Shown here: one piece after another, positions 32,997 to 43,394 of the stretch
How the letters are laid out: every line of letters begins with the position of its first letter
Numbering within the stretch: the stretch's first letter is position 1
Assembly: GCA_052388455.1 (NCBI GenBank)
Contig: JBQTIA010000005.1
Coordinates: 1-64,000 of the forward strand
DNA: 64,000 nucleotides
Direction of reading: 5' to 3'
Origin: CAZSNH01 sp052388455
Lineage (GTDB): Bacteria; Pseudomonadota; Alphaproteobacteria; Rhizobiales; Hyphomicrobiaceae
Program-made: the position numbers and the translations under genes
The notes under the pieces: generated by a model
What the model saw: the letters and a program-made list of their open reading frames with translations, nothing else
Told to the model about the DNA's origin: nothing
Database searches by the model: none

Positions 32997-34693
32997 TGGC
33001 ACCGGCGGCTGATCCCGTCGCGCGCCAGGGGGCTGGCCCAGGAGCCCTGGAACGGCAAATCATCGCCGCCCGCAGGCCGCGGCCGCGGCTGGTGGCCGTC
33101 ACCGCCACGCTCGTTTTCGCGATGCTCGGCGTCGGCGCGCAACTCGTGCTGCTGGCTGCCCGCGGCGATGGCACTGCCGGCCTGAACATGCTGGAGACCG
33201 TGGCGTCCAGCGTGGCGCGGCCCGACATCGTGGATCGCAGCGGCCGGCTGCTGGCGACCGACATCGAGACCCAGTCTCTGTTCGCCGATCCCGCCGTCAT
33301 CCTCGATCGCAACGAGGTGGTCGAAAAACTCCAGGAGATCCTTCCGGGCCTCGATACGACGCAGCTTCTCGCCACGCTGGCAGACCGTTCGCGCCGCTTC
33401 GTGTGGGTCCGGCGCGGGCTCGCTCCGGCGGTCGCTCAGCGGGTGCATGACCTCGGATTGCCGGGGCTGGCCTTCCGCTCCGAGCTGCGCCGCGCCTATC
33501 CGGGCGGCACGCTGGCCGGGCATCTGATCGGCACCGTCGACATCGACAATCGTGGCGCTTCCGGCGTCGAGCGGCACATCGATCAGCAGATCGGAGTCGA
33601 GACGCTGCATGGCGCCACCCGCTCCGAGCGGGCGGCGGTGAGGCTGTCGATCGACCTCGGTGTGCAGCATTCCCTCGAAGAAGAGCTGACCCGCTCCATG
33701 CGCCGCTACGGAGCTCCCGCAGCGGCCGGCGTCGTGCTCGACGTCACGTCGGGGGAGGTGGTGGGAGCCGCCTCGCTGCCCGCCGTCGATCCGGCCCGGC
33801 CCACGGCAGGGACCGAAGGCGCCCGCCTCGACCGGCTCAGCGGTGGTACCTTCGAGCTTGGCTCGATCTTCAAGATCGCCACCCTGGCGATGGCCTTCGA
33901 TGCCGGAACCGCTTCGCCCGAGAGCATTTTCGATGTCACCGAGCCGATTGTCGAGGGTGCGCGCGAGATCAGGGATCCGCATCCGGCCGGACGCCCGCTG
34001 ACGGTGAGCGAAGTGTTCACCCGCTCGTCGAACGTCGGCGCCGGCCTGCTGGCCCTGCAGATGGATGCCGGCCGCCAGCGGGACTTTCTGGCCCGGATCG
34101 GGCTGCTCTCCCCGATGGCGACGGAAGCCGGTCCCATTGCCCCGCCGCAGGTGCCCGCCCGCTGGGATCGCCTGACCCAGGTGACGGTATCCTACGGGCA
34201 CGGGCTGGCGGTCGCGCCGCTACAGTTCGCAGCCGCTGCAGCGGCCCTCGTCAATGGCGGCAAGTATCTGGCGCCGACGGTCTTGCGGCGGCAGCCAGGG
34301 TCTCTGCCGCAGGGTTCGGATGTGGTCTCTGCGCAGACGAGCCGGCGAATCGCCGATCTGCTGCGCCGCAACGTCATCGATCCGGGGGGCACCGGACGGC
34401 GGGCCGACGTCGCCGGCTACAAGGTCGGTGGCAAGACCGGCACCGCCGAAATGGCCGTCAAAGGGCGCTACCGCAAGGACCTCGTCATCTCGTCGTTTCT
34501 CGGTATCTTTCCGAGCGACCGGCCGCGCTATGTCGTGCTGGTTTCACTGTTCGAGCCGAAGCCGTCGAGCGAGACGGACGGCGAAATCTCCGCTGCGGTC
34601 AACGCCGCGCCGACGGTCGGCCGGCTGATCGCGCGGGTGGCGCCCCTGCTCGGCATTCTGCCGGATGCAACCGCGACCGTCGCCGGCGATTGA
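32996..34693 (+). CDS. ftsI: Septal peptidoglycan transpeptidase FtsI (PBP3)
   Basis: Class B penicillin-binding protein that cross-links septal peptidoglycan. The 565-aa protein has an N-terminal membrane helix (LVAVTATLVFAMLGVGAQLVLLA), a dimerisation domain and the transpeptidase domain. The active serine S290 is in SIFK (S290-K293), with S344-S345-N346 as the second motif and K480-T-G as the third. Many relatives read STFK; SIFK keeps the essential Ser and Lys. The following gene is on the opposite strand, so the cluster is broken here. Confidence 0.93.
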   Translation: MAPAADPVARQGAGPGALERQIIAARRPRPRLVAVTATLVFAMLGVGAQLVLLAARGDGTAGLNMLETVASSVARPDIVDRSGRLLATDIETQSLFADPAVILDRNEVVEKLQEILPGLDTTQLLATLADRSRRFVWVRRGLAPAVAQRVHDLGLPGLAFRSELRRAYPGGTLAGHLIGTVDIDNRGASGVERHIDQQIGVETLHGATRSERAAVRLSIDLGVQHSLEEELTRSMRRYGAPAAAGVVLDVTSGEVVGAASLPAVDPARPTAGTEGARLDRLSGGTFELGSIFKIATLAMAFDAGTASPESIFDVTEPIVEGAREIRDPHPAGRPLTVSEVFTRSSNVGAGLLALQMDAGRQRDFLARIGLLSPMATEAGPIAPPQVPARWDRLTQVTVSYGHGLAVAPLQFAAAAAALVNGGKYLAPTVLRRQPGSLPQGSDVVSAQTSRRIADLLRRNVIDPGGTGRRADVAGYKVGGKTGTAEMAVKGRYRKDLVISSFLGIFPSDRPRYVVLVSLFEPKPSSETDGEISAAVNAAPTVGRLIARVAPLLGILPDATATVAGD

Positions 34694-34724
34694 GCTTTGA
34701 GTTGATCGGGAGGGCGCGCTTCGA

Positions 34725-35105
34725 TCAGCGTCCGGCCGATGCGGTGCCCGACATGCCGTCGTTGCTGGTCCAGTACATTTTCGAGCCCTCGCGACGGACG
34801 GTGAAGCACTGCTCCTTGCCCTTGTTCCACGTCGACCAGCGCTGGCAGAAGCGGTTGCCGGCGATGCGCCACGATCCGGTGTCGCGATAAATTCCAGAGA
34901 AGATCTGCATGGCGCGCGACTGGGCGACCATGGTGCCGCCGGTCGAATAGCGGATCGGCAGGCTGCCGAAGGGCGCGCTCAGATAGATGGTGTTGCCGGC
35001 GAAGGTCTTCTGCAACTCGGCGCCGCTCATGCTCTCGGCTGCCGTGGCGGCCGTTACTGTTACCAGACCCACGCCCGCAATCGCTACTCGATACCTCGAC
35101 GCCAT
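34725..35105 (-). CDS. Secreted DUF995-like protein inserted in the dcw cluster
   Basis: The 126-aa protein has a signal peptide (MASRYRVAIAGVGLVTVTAA) and a mature domain with two cysteines (RFCQRWSTWNKGKEQCFTV) and tryptophan/tyrosine-rich strands typical of small periplasmic DUF995-like proteins. It lies on the minus strand between ftsI and murE. I do not know its function. Its position argues for a late insertion into the cluster. Confidence 0.65.
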   Translation of the reverse strand: MASRYRVAIAGVGLVTVTAATAAESMSGAELQKTFAGNTIYLSAPFGSLPIRYSTGGTMVAQSRAMQIFSGIYRDTGSWRIAGNRFCQRWSTWNKGKEQCFTVRREGSKMYWTSNDGMSGTASAGR

Positions 35106-35478
35106 GACCTACCCCCGGTTGATGTCACACGACCTTCCGACCCTGCCGACCAACGCGCATGCCGCTCATGCACGGATCGAACGACCAGGCCGATGCAAGT
35201 CGCTCCTCGCTGCACACGCACGAATTACGCACGTTTCGGGCCAACGGACCTGTCGGCCCCGGCATTCGAGCCGTGATGCAACGAACCCACAATGGGATCG
35301 TAATCCCAAAAATGGCCTTGCACCACAACTGCGGGCCGCTGGCAGCGTGTCCATCGTCTTGCGAACTGTGCCAAAGGGAGCCGTGGCGGGCCGCAGCGGT
35401 TTGACGGCAGGGCCCGACGCGGACTAGTTAACCGCGTCCCCCTTGCTGCTCCATCGAGCAGACCACTCAGCAGACAAC
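35106..35478. other. Intergenic region upstream of murE
   Basis: About 370 bp. No repeat or convincing frame was found. A promoter for the murE-murB block must lie here because the preceding gene points the other way; a GTTAACC sequence lies at about 35426-35432. Outward transcription of the DUF995-like gene also starts here. Confidence 0.4.
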
Positions 35479-36927
35479 ATGCAATTGGCTTCTCTCCTCG
35501 GCCCAGAAATCGATGCGACCTCGGGATGTGGGGCGGTCGAGATCACGGGGCTCGTGTCCGACAGCCGCGCGGCAACGCCGGGCGTCCTGTTTGCCGCAAT
35601 GCCGGGCACCAGGGCCGATGGCGGTCGCTTCATCGACGATGCCGTCCGGCGGGGAGCCGTTGCCGTGCTCGTGGGCCGGGACGCTGTGGTGCCGGAGGGC
35701 ACCCAAGTTCCGGTGCTGCGAAGCGACGAGCCACGACGTGCGCTGGCGCTCATTGCCGCCCGCTATTATGGGCTCCAGCCGCATACGATCGTCGCCGTCA
35801 CCGGCACCAGCGGTAAAACTTCGGTCGCCGAGTTCACACGCCAGATTTTCGCAAGCCTCGGCCACCGCGCGGCCTCCCTCGGCACCATCGGCGTCATCAA
35901 GCCGGGAAGCGCCACCTACGGCTCGCTGACGACGCCCGATCCGATCATCCTGCACGCCACGCTCTCGGAGCTGGCACGCGAGGGGGTGACGCACCTCGCC
36001 ATGGAAGCCTCCTCGCACGGCCTCGATCAGCACCGCCTTGACGGAGTGCGGCTGACAGCAGCGGCCTTTACCAATCTCGGCCGCGACCACATGGATTATC
36101 ATCCGACGGTCGAGCAATACTTCGCGGCGAAGCTCCGGCTGTTTACGGACCTGCTCCCGCAATCGGGACGAGCGGTCGTCAACGTCGACAGCTCGGAAAG
36201 TCAGGCCGTGCTCGCTGCGCTCGCCTCGCGCGGCATCGAAACGCTGACTGTCGGCGAAGGCGGCACCACACTGCGGCTCGCCGAAGTGGTGCGCGACGGC
36301 TTCGCGCAGCGCATGACCGTCGTGCATCAGGGTCGCGCTGTGACGATCCGATTGCCGCTGGTCGGGGCCTATCAGGTCGCCAATGCCATGGTAGCCGCCG
36401 GATTGGCCATTGCAACGGGCGGCGAGGCGTCCGCCGTGATCGGCGCGCTAGAAAGCCTGCAAGGTGTGCGCGGACGGCTCGACATCGTGGGACAGCGCAA
36501 CAACGGGCTCGCCATCGTCGACTATGCCCATAAGCCCGAAGCACTCATAGCAGCGCTCGATGCCTGCCGACCGTTCGCGACCGGGAAACTGATCTCCGTT
36601 TTCGGATGCGGCGGCGATCGTGATCGCGGAAAGCGACCGATGATGGGCCGCATCTCCGTCGAGCGCGCGGACGTGACCATCGTCACGGACGACAATCCGC
36701 GCACCGAGAGACCGGAGACGATCCGGGCAGAAATTCTCGCCGGCGCGACCGGTGCCCGCGAGATCGGCGACCGCGCAGACGCGATCCGCACTGCGGTCGC
36801 GATGATGGGGTCCGGCGACGTCGTGCTGGTCGCCGGCAAGGGTCACGAAACCGGCCAGATCATCGGCGACAGGACATTGCCTTTCTCGGACCACGACGTG
36901 CTGCGTGAGGCCCTGGAGAAGAGCTGA
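35479..36927 (+). CDS. murE: UDP-MurNAc-tripeptide synthetase (meso-DAP adding)
   Basis: Adds meso-diaminopimelate to UDP-MurNAc-L-Ala-D-Glu with ATP. The 482-aa protein has the P-loop VTGTSGKTSVAEF, EASSHGLDQHRLDG, and the DNPR motif (TDDNPRTERPETI) that specifies meso-DAP rather than lysine. The start at 35479 gives the usual N-terminus; upstream codons are not homologous. The murF start lies 5 bp after the murE stop. Confidence 0.94.
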   Translation: MQLASLLGPEIDATSGCGAVEITGLVSDSRAATPGVLFAAMPGTRADGGRFIDDAVRRGAVAVLVGRDAVVPEGTQVPVLRSDEPRRALALIAARYYGLQPHTIVAVTGTSGKTSVAEFTRQIFASLGHRAASLGTIGVIKPGSATYGSLTTPDPIILHATLSELAREGVTHLAMEASSHGLDQHRLDGVRLTAAAFTNLGRDHMDYHPTVEQYFAAKLRLFTDLLPQSGRAVVNVDSSESQAVLAALASRGIETLTVGEGGTTLRLAEVVRDGFAQRMTVVHQGRAVTIRLPLVGAYQVANAMVAAGLAIATGGEASAVIGALESLQGVRGRLDIVGQRNNGLAIVDYAHKPEALIAALDACRPFATGKLISVFGCGGDRDRGKRPMMGRISVERADVTIVTDDNPRTERPETIRAEILAGATGAREIGDRADAIRTAVAMMGSGDVVLVAGKGHETGQIIGDRTLPFSDHDVLREALEKS

Positions 36928-36931
36928 ACGC

Positions 36932-38350
36932 ATGGCGATGGCAGTGTGGGACTTCGACGAACTCGTGCGCGCTGCGGCCGGCGTGGCAGACGGAGCGCCA
37001 GCGGGGCCGCTCACCGGGTTCTCCATCGACACCCGCTCGCTCGCCGCCGGCGAGGTCTTCGTCGCACTCGAGGACCAGCGCGACGGGCACGAGTTCGTCG
37101 GTAACGCATTCAAAGCCGGCGCGGCAGCGGCGCTCGTTGCCGAAACCTATGAAAAGAAGTCCGGCGACGGCGCGTTGATCCGCGTGGCCGAGCCGCTCCG
37201 CGCGTTGGAGGGGATCGGTCGCGCGGCACGGGCGCGGCTGTCCAGCGAGGCCTGCGTCATAGCGGTCACGGGAAGCGTCGGCAAGACCGGCACAAAAGAG
37301 ATGCTGCGGGCCTGTCTCGCGCGGCTCGGCGAAACCCACGCGGCCGACAAGTCGTTCAACAATCACTGGGGCGTGCCGCTGACGCTGGCGCGGATGCCGG
37401 CCTCGGCGCGCTTCGGCGTGTTCGAGATCGGCATGAACCACGCAGGCGAGATCACGCCGCTCACGTCCATGGTTCAACCACACGCGGCCATCGTCACCAC
37501 CGTCGAGCCGGTGCATCTCGAGTTCTTTCCTTCCGTCGAGGCCATCGCCGAAGCCAAGGCGGAGATCTTCACTGGGCTGGTGACGGGCGGCGCGGCGATC
37601 CTCAATCGCGACAATCCGCATTTCGAGCTGCTGCGTTCGCGGGCCGCCGCGGCCGGTGCGCGCATCGTCGCCTTCGGGCGGCACGCGGACGCCGATGTGC
37701 GGTTGCGGGCCTCTACCCTCGGCGCGGAGGGCAGCGAGGTCGAGGTCAGTGTCGGCAACGGGATCGTCCGATACCGGCTCGGCGCGCCAGGAGCGCATCT
37801 GGTGCAGAACTCGCTCGCCGTGGTGGCGGCCCTGTCGTCGATCGGCGCCGATGTCGAAACGGCCGTCGCGGCCCTGGGTGATGTGCAGGCGGCGGAGGGT
37901 CGCGGCGCACGTGCCGAGCTGGCCGTTGTGGGCGGCTACGTGCTGATCATCGACGAGAGCTACAACGCCAATCCGGCCTCGATGCGCTCGGCGCTGGCCG
38001 CCATGGCGACGGTGCCAAGGTCGCGCTTCCCGCGGCGCATCGCGGTGCTCGGCGATATGCGCGAACTCGGAAAAGATGCTCCGCGCCTGCATGCGGAATT
38101 GAAGGAAGCAGTTGACGCTGCCGGGGCCGATCTGGTCTTTGCCTCGGGACCACACATGGCACATCTCGTGTCGGCGCTGGGCCCGTCGCGGACGGCGGCG
38201 TGGTCGGATGCGGCGGCCGGCATCGAGGCGGCCCTGCTGACCACGGTGACGGCGGGCGACGTGGTGATGATCAAAGGGTCGCTCGGATCGAAAATGGCTC
38301 CCCTGGTCGGAGCTTTGAAGTCGAAACTGACGGCGGCGGCCGGCGGCTGA
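36932..38350 (+). CDS. murF: UDP-MurNAc-pentapeptide synthetase
   Basis: Adds D-Ala-D-Ala to UDP-MurNAc-tripeptide. The 472-aa protein has GFSIDTRSLAAGEVFVAL, P-loop VTGSVGKTGTKEM, FNNHWGVPLTLARM, and the C-terminal DESYNANPASMRSAL. All fit MurF. ATG 36932 or ATG 36938 could be the start. Confidence 0.94.
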   Translation: MAMAVWDFDELVRAAAGVADGAPAGPLTGFSIDTRSLAAGEVFVALEDQRDGHEFVGNAFKAGAAAALVAETYEKKSGDGALIRVAEPLRALEGIGRAARARLSSEACVIAVTGSVGKTGTKEMLRACLARLGETHAADKSFNNHWGVPLTLARMPASARFGVFEIGMNHAGEITPLTSMVQPHAAIVTTVEPVHLEFFPSVEAIAEAKAEIFTGLVTGGAAILNRDNPHFELLRSRAAAAGARIVAFGRHADADVRLRASTLGAEGSEVEVSVGNGIVRYRLGAPGAHLVQNSLAVVAALSSIGADVETAVAALGDVQAAEGRGARAELAVVGGYVLIIDESYNANPASMRSALAAMATVPRSRFPRRIAVLGDMRELGKDAPRLHAELKEAVDAAGADLVFASGPHMAHLVSALGPSRTAAWSDAAAGIEAALLTTVTAGDVVMIKGSLGSKMAPLVGALKSKLTAAAGG

Positions 38351-38436
38351 GGGGAGCCGCTTCCGCAGCCGGATGCCGGGAACACTTCGGTGAGACGTGC
38401 GCCGGAGACGGTCGGGGTGGGGGAAAAGGGTCGGCA

Positions 38437-39519
<1,083 letters not shown>

Positions 39520-39614
39520 GCGAAAGCGATCGAGGGCGCTCGCGAGGTGTCAGACCCGGAGGCTCCGAGACCGTCGAAGGGCGCGCGGTCAAGCGCATTA
39601 CGCTAATATCCAGC

Positions 39615-41036
39615 ATGATTCGCTGCACCACATTCGCCGGCAAACGGGTGGCCGTATTCGGGCTCGGGGCCTCGGGGAGCGCCACGGCGCGCGCGCTGAT
39701 CGAGGGCGGGGCCGAGGTCGCCGCCTGGGACGACAGCGCGCCCGGCCGGGCGGCTGCCGAAAAAGCCGGCGTTCCGATTGTCGATCTCGCCGCCGCCGAC
39801 TGGGGGGGCTTTGCCGCCCTCGTCCTGTCGCCCGGCGTGCCGCTGACCAATCCCGAGCCGCACTGGGTCGTGCTGAAAGCACGCCAAGCAAGAAGTGTGC
39901 TGAAGGCCCGCGCCGCCGGCGTCGAGATCATCGGCGACATCGAGCTCTTCGCCCGCGAGCGGGCGGCCACCGCGCCGGATGCGCCATTCATCGCCATCAC
40001 CGGCACCAATGGCAAGTCCACGACGACGGCGCTCATTGCCCACATGCTGCGTGAAGCCGGTCTCGACGTCGAGATGGGCGGCAACATCGGCAAGGCGATC
40101 CTGACCCTGGAGCCGCCGTCGTCAGGCCGCGTGCTCGTCGTCGCGATGAGTTCGTTCCAGATCGACCTGACGCCGACGTTGAAGCCAACTGTCGGCGTGC
40201 TGCTCAACATCACGCCCGATCACCTCGACCGGCACGGCACCGTCGAGCTTTATGCCGCCGTCAAGGAGCGGCTGGTTGCGAGCGCCGATACGGCCGTCGT
40301 CGGCGTGGACGATGCCTATTCGAAAGCGATCCACCGGCGCGCAGTGGAGCGCGGGCAGGATGTGATCGCGCTGTCGACGCGCACCCTCGTCGAGCACGGG
40401 ATCGTCGCCATGGGCAAGACGCTCGTGTGGGCCAGCGGCGGCAAGGCGAAGGAGCTGGCCGACCTCACCGACATTTCGAGCCTGCGCGGCGCGCACAATG
40501 CGCAGAACGCGGCCGCCGCCGTCGCCGCGCTGGCCGTGCTCGCCGTTCCGCCGGCCACGATGCAGCGCGGCCTGCGTTCGTTCCCGGGGCTCGCGCATCG
40601 CATGGAAGAGATCGGCAGAATGGGGCCGGCGCTGTTCATCAACGACAGCAAGGCGACCAACGCCGACAGCACCGAGAAGGCGCTGCTGTCGTGGGAGCGG
40701 GGCATCCACTGGATCCTCGGCGGCAAGTCCAAGGAGGGCGGCATCGAGCCTCTGCGCCCGTATTTTCCGCGCGTCGCCAGGGCGTATCTGATCGGGCAGG
40801 CCAGCGACGAGTTTGCGGCGACGCTCGAGGGCGCGGTGCCGTTCGAGCGCTGTGGAACGCTCGATGTGGCGGTGTCGCGTGCCACCGAGGTCGCTCTCGC
40901 GACCGGCAGCGCTGACAGCGTGGTTCTGCTCTCTCCCGCCTGCGCGTCCTACGACCAGTACAAGAATTTCGAGGAGCGCGGCGATCACTTCCGCCGCCTC
41001 GTCGAGGCGATCCTCGCCTCGCGGAGCGGGGCATGA
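39615..41036 (+). CDS. murD: UDP-MurNAc-L-Ala:D-Glu ligase
   Basis: Adds D-glutamate to UDP-MurNAc-L-Ala. The 473-aa protein has VAVFGLGASGSATARAL, P-loop ITGTNGKSTTTALI, MSSFQIDLTPTLKP, NITPDHLDRHGT and FINDSKATNADST. The same reading frame is open far upstream through mraY (to 38397), but that part is the shadow of mraY in a high-GC genome, so I place the start at ATG 39615. The stop overlaps ftsW in ATGA. Confidence 0.92.
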   Translation: MIRCTTFAGKRVAVFGLGASGSATARALIEGGAEVAAWDDSAPGRAAAEKAGVPIVDLAAADWGGFAALVLSPGVPLTNPEPHWVVLKARQARSVLKARAAGVEIIGDIELFARERAATAPDAPFIAITGTNGKSTTTALIAHMLREAGLDVEMGGNIGKAILTLEPPSSGRVLVVAMSSFQIDLTPTLKPTVGVLLNITPDHLDRHGTVELYAAVKERLVASADTAVVGVDDAYSKAIHRRAVERGQDVIALSTRTLVEHGIVAMGKTLVWASGGKAKELADLTDISSLRGAHNAQNAAAAVAALAVLAVPPATMQRGLRSFPGLAHRMEEIGRMGPALFINDSKATNADSTEKALLSWERGIHWILGGKSKEGGIEPLRPYFPRVARAYLIGQASDEFAATLEGAVPFERCGTLDVAVSRATEVALATGSADSVVLLSPACASYDQYKNFEERGDHFRRLVEAILASRSGA

Positions 41037-42211
41037 GGATCTCCCGCGCCGATCGGAGCCGTTTCGCGGACTGGTGGTTCACGGCCGATCGCGCCTTGCT
41101 GGGTGCCCTGATGGCGCTGCTCGCCCTGGGGCTCGTTCTCTCGCTCGCGGCGAGCCCGGCCGTGGCGATGAAGAAGGGGCTGCCGCCCTATTACTTCGTC
41201 GAGCGCCACTTGATGTTCGCGGTCCTCGGCATGGCTATCGTCATGCTGACCTCGCTGCTGCCGCCGCAGCGCGTCCGCAGGCTGGCGCTCGGCATTCTCG
41301 CCGCGTCCTTGGTCAGCCTCGTGTGGGTGCACCTCTTCGGCGCCGAGCTCAACGGCGCGCGACGCTGGCTTTCGATCGCCGGGCACTCGCTGCAGCCTTC
41401 CGAGTTCGCCAAGCCGGCGTTCGTCGTCGTTTCAGCCTGGCTGCTGGCGCAGACCAGCGAGCGGCCGGATATGCCGGCCATGCCGCTGGCGGTCACCGCC
41501 TACGCCGGTCTCGTCATTCTACTGGTCGCCCAGCCCGATGTCGGTCAGACGCTGCTGGTGACGCTCGTTTGGGGCGCGCTGTTCTTTCTCTCGGGCCAGC
41601 CGATGCGCGCGGCCGGGCTGCTGGCGGCACTGTGCGGCCTCGGTCTGCTCGCGGCCTATCATTTTCTGCCGCACGTGCAGGCGCGCTTCGACAAGTTTCT
41701 GCATCCGACACCCGGTGACAATTCGCAGATCGACCGCGCCATGCAGAGCTTCGCGGAGGGTGGGTTCCTCGGGCGCGGTCCCGGCGAGGGGACGATCAAG
41801 ATCGTTCTCCCCGACGCGCATACGGATTTCATTTTCGCCGTCGTCGCGGAGGAATATGGCGCACTGGCCTGCCTCGCGCTGCTGGCGCTGTTCGGCTTCG
41901 TGGTGCTGCGCGCCCTCACCCGCGCCGCCGACGAGCCGGATTCCGGAAACCGGCTCGCGATTGCCGGCCTCGCGCTGCTCATCGGACTGCAGGCGCTGAT
42001 CCACATGGGTGTCAACGTCGGACTGCTGCCGGCCAAGGGCATGACGCTGCCGTTCATTTCCGCCGGCGGGTCGTCGCTTCTTGCCGCTTCTTTGCTGGCC
42101 GGAATGCTGATGTCGCTGACGCGGCGCCGGGCGGACCATGAGCGCCTCAAAAAGCCACGATTGCGATCCGACATCGCGGCGTTCGACATCACAGGATCAG
42201 CCAAGCCTTGA
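41033..42211 (+). CDS. ftsW: Septal peptidoglycan polymerase FtsW
   Basis: SEDS glycosyltransferase that polymerises lipid II at the septum, paired with FtsI. The 392-aa protein has about ten hydrophobic helices and the SEDS motifs: ELNGARRWLSIAGHSLQPSEFAK (family R/QPSE), QPDVGQTLLV, and the C-terminal NVGLLPAKGMTLPFISAGGSSLL. Start ATG 41033 overlaps the murD stop. Its own stop overlaps the TTG of murG. Confidence 0.94.
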   Translation: MRISRADRSRFADWWFTADRALLGALMALLALGLVLSLAASPAVAMKKGLPPYYFVERHLMFAVLGMAIVMLTSLLPPQRVRRLALGILAASLVSLVWVHLFGAELNGARRWLSIAGHSLQPSEFAKPAFVVVSAWLLAQTSERPDMPAMPLAVTAYAGLVILLVAQPDVGQTLLVTLVWGALFFLSGQPMRAAGLLAALCGLGLLAAYHFLPHVQARFDKFLHPTPGDNSQIDRAMQSFAEGGFLGRGPGEGTIKIVLPDAHTDFIFAVVAEEYGALACLALLALFGFVVLRALTRAADEPDSGNRLAIAGLALLIGLQALIHMGVNVGLLPAKGMTLPFISAGGSSLLAASLLAGMLMSLTRRRADHERLKKPRLRSDIAAFDITGSAKP

Positions 42212-43326
42212 GCGCCGCCCATTCCACGCCCACCCGGACGGTCCTGCTGGCTGCCGGCGGCACCGGCGGGCATCTGTTTCCCGCCTTCGCCCTCGCCGAG
42301 GAGCTGGGCCGTCGCGGACTGACGGTCGATCTCGTCACCGATCATCGCGTCGATCGCTACGGCACGGATTTCCCCGGCCGGCAGGTGCATCAGGTGCCCT
42401 CGGCGACGCTCGCCTCGAAGTCGCCCATCGCGGTCGCCCGAACGGGGCTGACCCTCGGACGCGGCCTCATCGCGGCCCGCAGACTGCTGAACGAGGTAGC
42501 GCCAGGAGTCGTGGTCGGCTTCGGCGGCTATCCGACCTTTCCGCCGATGCTGGCCGCCGCGGCGATGCGCATCCCGACCGTGCTGCACGAGCAGAATGCG
42601 GTGCTCGGCCGGGCCAACAGGCTGCTCGCCAAGCGTGTGACCGCCATCGCCACATCCTTCGAGCGGGTCAAGCTGCTCGACGCGGCGCTCGAGGGAAAAG
42701 TGCGCTTCACCGGCAATCCGGTGCGCGATGCCGTCGGTCGTGCGGCGGCTACGCCGTACGCCGTTCCTACCGTGAACGGCCCCTTCAATCTGCTCGTCTT
42801 CGGCGGCAGCCAGGGCGCCCGCTATTTCTCCGACGCCGTTCCTCCGGCCCTCGTTGCATTGCCAGAGCAACTGCGACGGCGGTTGAGCGTGATCCAACAG
42901 GCGCGCGAGGAGGATCTCGATCGTGTTCGCGACGCTTATGCGCAGGCGGGCATCCGGGCCGACGTGCAGACGTTCTTCAAGTCGCTGCCGGAGGCGATGG
43001 CGGCCAGTCATCTCGTCATTGCCCGCGCGGGCGCCTCGACGGTGGCCGAGCTGTCGGTGATCGGACGGCCGTCGATCCTGGTGCCGCTGCCGCACGCGCT
43101 TGACAACGATCAGCTCCAGAATGCAACTCGGCTGGCCGAAAGCGGAGGGGGCTGGTGCATCGAGCAGAAGCACCTCGATACGGAAAGACTGGCGGCTGAG
43201 ATCGCACGGCTGGCGGGAGATCCCAATGTGCTCAGCGTCGCGGCTGCCGCCGCCCGGTCGCAGGGACGGCCCGACGCCGTCAGTCGGCTTGCGGTCGTGA
43301 TCGAGGACTTGATGCGTCGACACTGA
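42208..43326 (+). CDS. murG: Lipid II synthase MurG
   Basis: Transfers GlcNAc to lipid I. The 372-aa protein begins with TVLLAAGGTGGHLFPAFALAEEL (the GGTGGHxxP motif), then HEQNAVLGRANRLLA, FGGSQGARYFSD and the UDP-binding IARAGASTVAELSVIGRPSILVPLPHALDNDQ. It starts with TTG at 42208, which overlaps the ftsW stop (TTGA). Confidence 0.94.
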   Translation: MSAAHSTPTRTVLLAAGGTGGHLFPAFALAEELGRRGLTVDLVTDHRVDRYGTDFPGRQVHQVPSATLASKSPIAVARTGLTLGRGLIAARRLLNEVAPGVVVGFGGYPTFPPMLAAAAMRIPTVLHEQNAVLGRANRLLAKRVTAIATSFERVKLLDAALEGKVRFTGNPVRDAVGRAAATPYAVPTVNGPFNLLVFGGSQGARYFSDAVPPALVALPEQLRRRLSVIQQAREEDLDRVRDAYAQAGIRADVQTFFKSLPEAMAASHLVIARAGASTVAELSVIGRPSILVPLPHALDNDQLQNATRLAESGGGWCIEQKHLDTERLAAEIARLAGDPNVLSVAAAAARSQGRPDAVSRLAVVIEDLMRRH

Positions 43327-43394
43327 TGCCCCGCCACCCGGAGCGCCATGCGCGCGGCCGCGGAGAGGGGTGCAAAGAGGACAGGACCAACAGC